This document shows, one piece after another, positions 4,322-5,345 of a DNA stretch of 5,345 nucleotides. The stretch spans positions 1 to 5,345 of the forward strand of contig JACQYU010000094.1 in NCBI GenBank assembly GCA_016208065.1, read 5' to 3'. Each line of letters starts with the position of its first letter. The stretch's first letter is position 1. The position numbers and the translations under genes are program-made. Under the pieces are notes generated by a model. It ran no database searches, was not told the origin of the DNA, and was given only the letters and a program-made list of their open reading frames with translations. The stretch comes from Candidatus Falkowiibacteriota bacterium (GTDB lineage Bacteria; Patescibacteriota; Patescibacteriia; Patescibacteriales; GWC2-42-12).

Positions 4322-4687
4322 TTGTCGCGTTTTGTAGTGCAAAAACATCAAGCCAGCCATTTGCATTACGATTTTCGCCTGGAACATAAAGGTGTGCTTA
4401 AATCTTGGGCTGTACCCAAAGGTGCGCCGGAAAAAGCCGGGATTAAACGTTTAGCAGTAGCGGTTGAAGATCATCCGGTAGAATATATAAATTTTTCCGG
4501 CCGTATTCCGGAGGGCGAGTATGGCGCCGGCACTGTTGAGATATGGGATAAGGGTAAATGGCAGGCGATTGACGGCAGCTTGGGCCGGGGCAGCATGAAA
4601 TTTAATTTATCCGGCAAAAAATTAAAAGGCGAATATGTTTTAGTTAGATTGAAAGATAAAAAAAACTGGCTAATTTATAAAAAATAG
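4322..4687 (+). CDS. Stand-alone LigD-type 3'-phosphoesterase (PE) domain protein, N-terminally interrupted
   Basis: PE domains trim 3'-phosphates and 3'-ribonucleotides from broken DNA ends before ligation; in bacterial end joining they are fused to ligase LigD, but separate PE proteins exist in archaea and some bacteria. Numbered from TTG 4322, the active-site set is complete: H9, H15, D17 and R19 in QKHQASHLHYDFRLE, and H51 and Y55 in EDHPVEY. Spacing is identical to the Pseudomonas enzyme residues H42, H48, D50, R52, H84 and Y88, as I recall them. GRIPEGEYGAGTVEIWDKG and the C-terminal LKDKKNWLIYKK are also typical. The natural start is probably ATG 4244, but a TAA at 4298 separates it. 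TTG 4322 is the first standard start after the stop and keeps all catalytic residues. AGAAG just upstream is a poor, too-close ribosome binding site. No ligase or Ku gene is in view. Confidence 0.82.
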   Translation: MSRFVVQKHQASHLHYDFRLEHKGVLKSWAVPKGAPEKAGIKRLAVAVEDHPVEYINFSGRIPEGEYGAGTVEIWDKGKWQAIDGSLGRGSMKFNLSGKKLKGEYVLVRLKDKKNWLIYKK

Positions 4688-4711
4688 GTTTTAAGTATGT
4701 ACGCGAAAATA

Positions 4712-4847
4712 ATTAAGCGAAGACGTTTGCTTTTCACTTACGATGAAATTTGAGTATTTTTTCTTAAAATTATCCAATATAAATTTATAATTTTAAGAAA
4801 AAATACTACAATTTCATATGCGCTTAAAGCAAACATCTTCGCTTAAT
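4712..4847. repeat. Long palindromic element (136 bp) with nested inverted repeats
   Basis: The outer arms (4712-4733 and 4826-4847, ends ATTAAGCGAAGA) match at 21 of 22 positions in reverse complement. After a 9/8-base unpaired stretch, inner arms (4743-4773 and 4787-4817) match at 29 of 31, closing on a 13-base AT-rich loop. The whole region can form one long hairpin. It fills the spacer between the phosphoesterase gene and leuS and has no coding capacity. No clear target duplication flanks it, and its ends differ from those of the 3315-3432 element. It may terminate transcription from the left or be a MITE-like passenger. Confidence 0.75.
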
Positions 4848-4865
4848 GCTGCCGGTAAACATAAT

Positions 4866-4894
4866 TTGCCTTTTCGCCAATTTTAGGTTAAAAT
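4866..4894 (+). promoter_or_regulatory. Probable leuS promoter
   Basis: TTGCCT (4866-4871) and TAAAAT (4889-4894) are 17 bases apart, the preferred spacing, with four and five consensus matches. Transcription would start near 4901, giving a leader of about 40 bases. That leader contains the possible ribosome-site hairpin at 4915-4929. Confidence 0.55.
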
Positions 4895-4914
4895 TTATGA
4901 ATAATCCTCCAAAA

Positions 4915-4931
4915 CTCCTTTATAAGGGGGG
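4915..4931 (+). promoter_or_regulatory. leuS ribosome binding site inside a small hairpin
   Basis: AAGGGGGG (4924-4931) is the strongest Shine-Dalgarno-like site in the window, 9 bases before the leuS ATG. CTCCTT just upstream (4915-4920) can pair with AAGGGG (4924-4929) around a three-base loop, with one T-G pair. A second complementary CCTCC lies at 4906-4910. The hairpin could mask the site and moderate translation. Confidence 0.5.
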
Positions 4932-4940
4932 CTTGAAATT

Positions 4941-5345
4941 ATGGAAAAATATAATCACAAAAAAATAGAGGCCAAATGGCAGAAATTTTGGGATAAGCAC
5001 CAAGACTTATTTAGGGCTGACGACGGTTCAAGCAAGCCAAAATTTTATTGCTTGGATATGTTTCCTTATCCGTCCGGAGACGGCCTGCATGCCGGGCATG
5101 TTGAAAGTTATACGGCCACGGACATAATGTCCAGGTATATGCGCCTTAAAGGCAGAAACGTCTTGCATCCGCAGGGCTGGGACGCTTTTGGTTTGCCGGC
5201 GGAAAATTATGCCGTTAAAACTAAGATTCACCCGTCTAAAACCACTAAAAAAGCCATAGAAACCTTTAAAGCGCAAATGAGCATGATGGGTTTTTCTTAT
5301 GATTGGTCGCGGGAGGTAAATTCTTCCGACCCGAATTATTATAAA
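4941..5345 (+). CDS. leuS: Leucyl-tRNA synthetase, N-terminal 135 residues (partial)
   Basis: This class I aminoacyl-tRNA synthetase charges tRNA-Leu in the cytoplasm. The N-terminus is typical: [13 protein letters not shown] (8-20), then the ATP-binding HIGH-type motif in [14 protein letters not shown] (40-53, HAGH at 50-53), [18 protein letters not shown], and [15 protein letters not shown] (79-93), which is diagnostic for LeuRS. The start ATG at 4941 is supported by AAGGGGGG nine bases upstream. The frame runs off the window at a codon boundary; the editing domain, KMSKS motif and tRNA-binding domains lie beyond 5345. It is separated from the phosphoesterase gene by a 253-base spacer with a long palindrome and appears to have its own promoter. 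Confidence 0.97.
   Translation, partial: MEKYNHKKIEAKWQKFWDKHQDLFRADDGSSKPKFYCLDMFPYPSGDGLHAGHVESYTATDIMSRYMRLKGRNVLHPQGWDAFGLPAENYAVKTKIHPSKTTKKAIETFKAQMSMMGFSYDWSREVNSSDPNYYK

Noticed and set aside
3315..4847. Repeats considered as a CRISPR array
   Set aside because: The repeats are inverted pairs of unrelated families, with no regular direct repeat-spacer pattern and no cas gene.
4848..4940. Possible T-box riboswitch upstream of leuS
   Set aside because: The leader after the predicted promoter is only about 40 bases, with no T-box motif and no room for specifier and antiterminator stems.
5028..5276. Minus-strand 82-residue frame inside leuS
   Set aside because: It is a shadow of the conserved LeuRS coding frame.

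Overview
The window looks like a piece of chromosome from an uncultured, fermentative, AT-rich bacterium, most likely of the Candidate Phyla Radiation (Patescibacteria, Parcubacteria-like). This is an inference. It rests on the LeuRS N-terminus, the mix of a four-subunit pyruvate:ferredoxin oxidoreductase (POR) with a pyruvoyl-dependent arginine decarboxylase and a membrane-anchored DsbA-like thiol oxidoreductase, compact genes with few clear Shine-Dalgarno sites, and GC-rich palindromic repeats in AT-rich spacers. No rRNA or other taxonomic marker is present.

Left half, minus strand (read right to left): a DsbA/thioredoxin-fold protein (3020-2352), then a POR cluster in the order porG (2243-1704), porD (532-266), porA (255 to the window edge). 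PorG, PorD and PorA are the gamma, delta (2x[4Fe-4S]) and alpha subunits of an enzyme that converts pyruvate, CoA and oxidised ferredoxin to acetyl-CoA, CO2 and reduced ferredoxin. porB is expected just beyond position 1. The cluster is interrupted between porG and porD by a complete 1,094-bp insertion sequence (600-1693). It has 27-bp terminal inverted repeats (26/27 matching), a 5-bp target duplication (GCAAT) and a transposase of the IS256 family, IS1249 type, in the same direction as the operon. The element landed in a GC-rich palindromic intergenic repeat. Its transposase has a good promoter, ribosome binding site and ATG, but is out of frame by one base in a run of eight A just after the start codon.

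Right half, plus strand: a 48-residue basic protein (3188-3334), pdaD (3532-4176, arginine to agmatine) with a clear promoter and intrinsic terminator, a LigD-type 3'-phosphoesterase domain protein (4322-4687) whose natural N-terminus (from 4244) is cut off by an in-frame TAA, and the first 135 codons of leuS (4941 to the window edge), with a strong ribosome binding site that may be masked by a small hairpin.

The spacers are rich in long inverted repeats: 2254-2343, 3315-3432 and 4712-4847. The one at 3315-3432 has perfect 24-bp arms and near-duplicate flanks. It appears to have inserted at the stop codon of the small gene, adding six codons and placing the -35 box of pdaD in the duplicated flank. 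I see no CRISPR array, tRNA, phage gene or clear new multigene system. The items most worth following are the MITE-like palindromes, the frameshifted transposase inside the POR cluster and the interrupted phosphoesterase gene.
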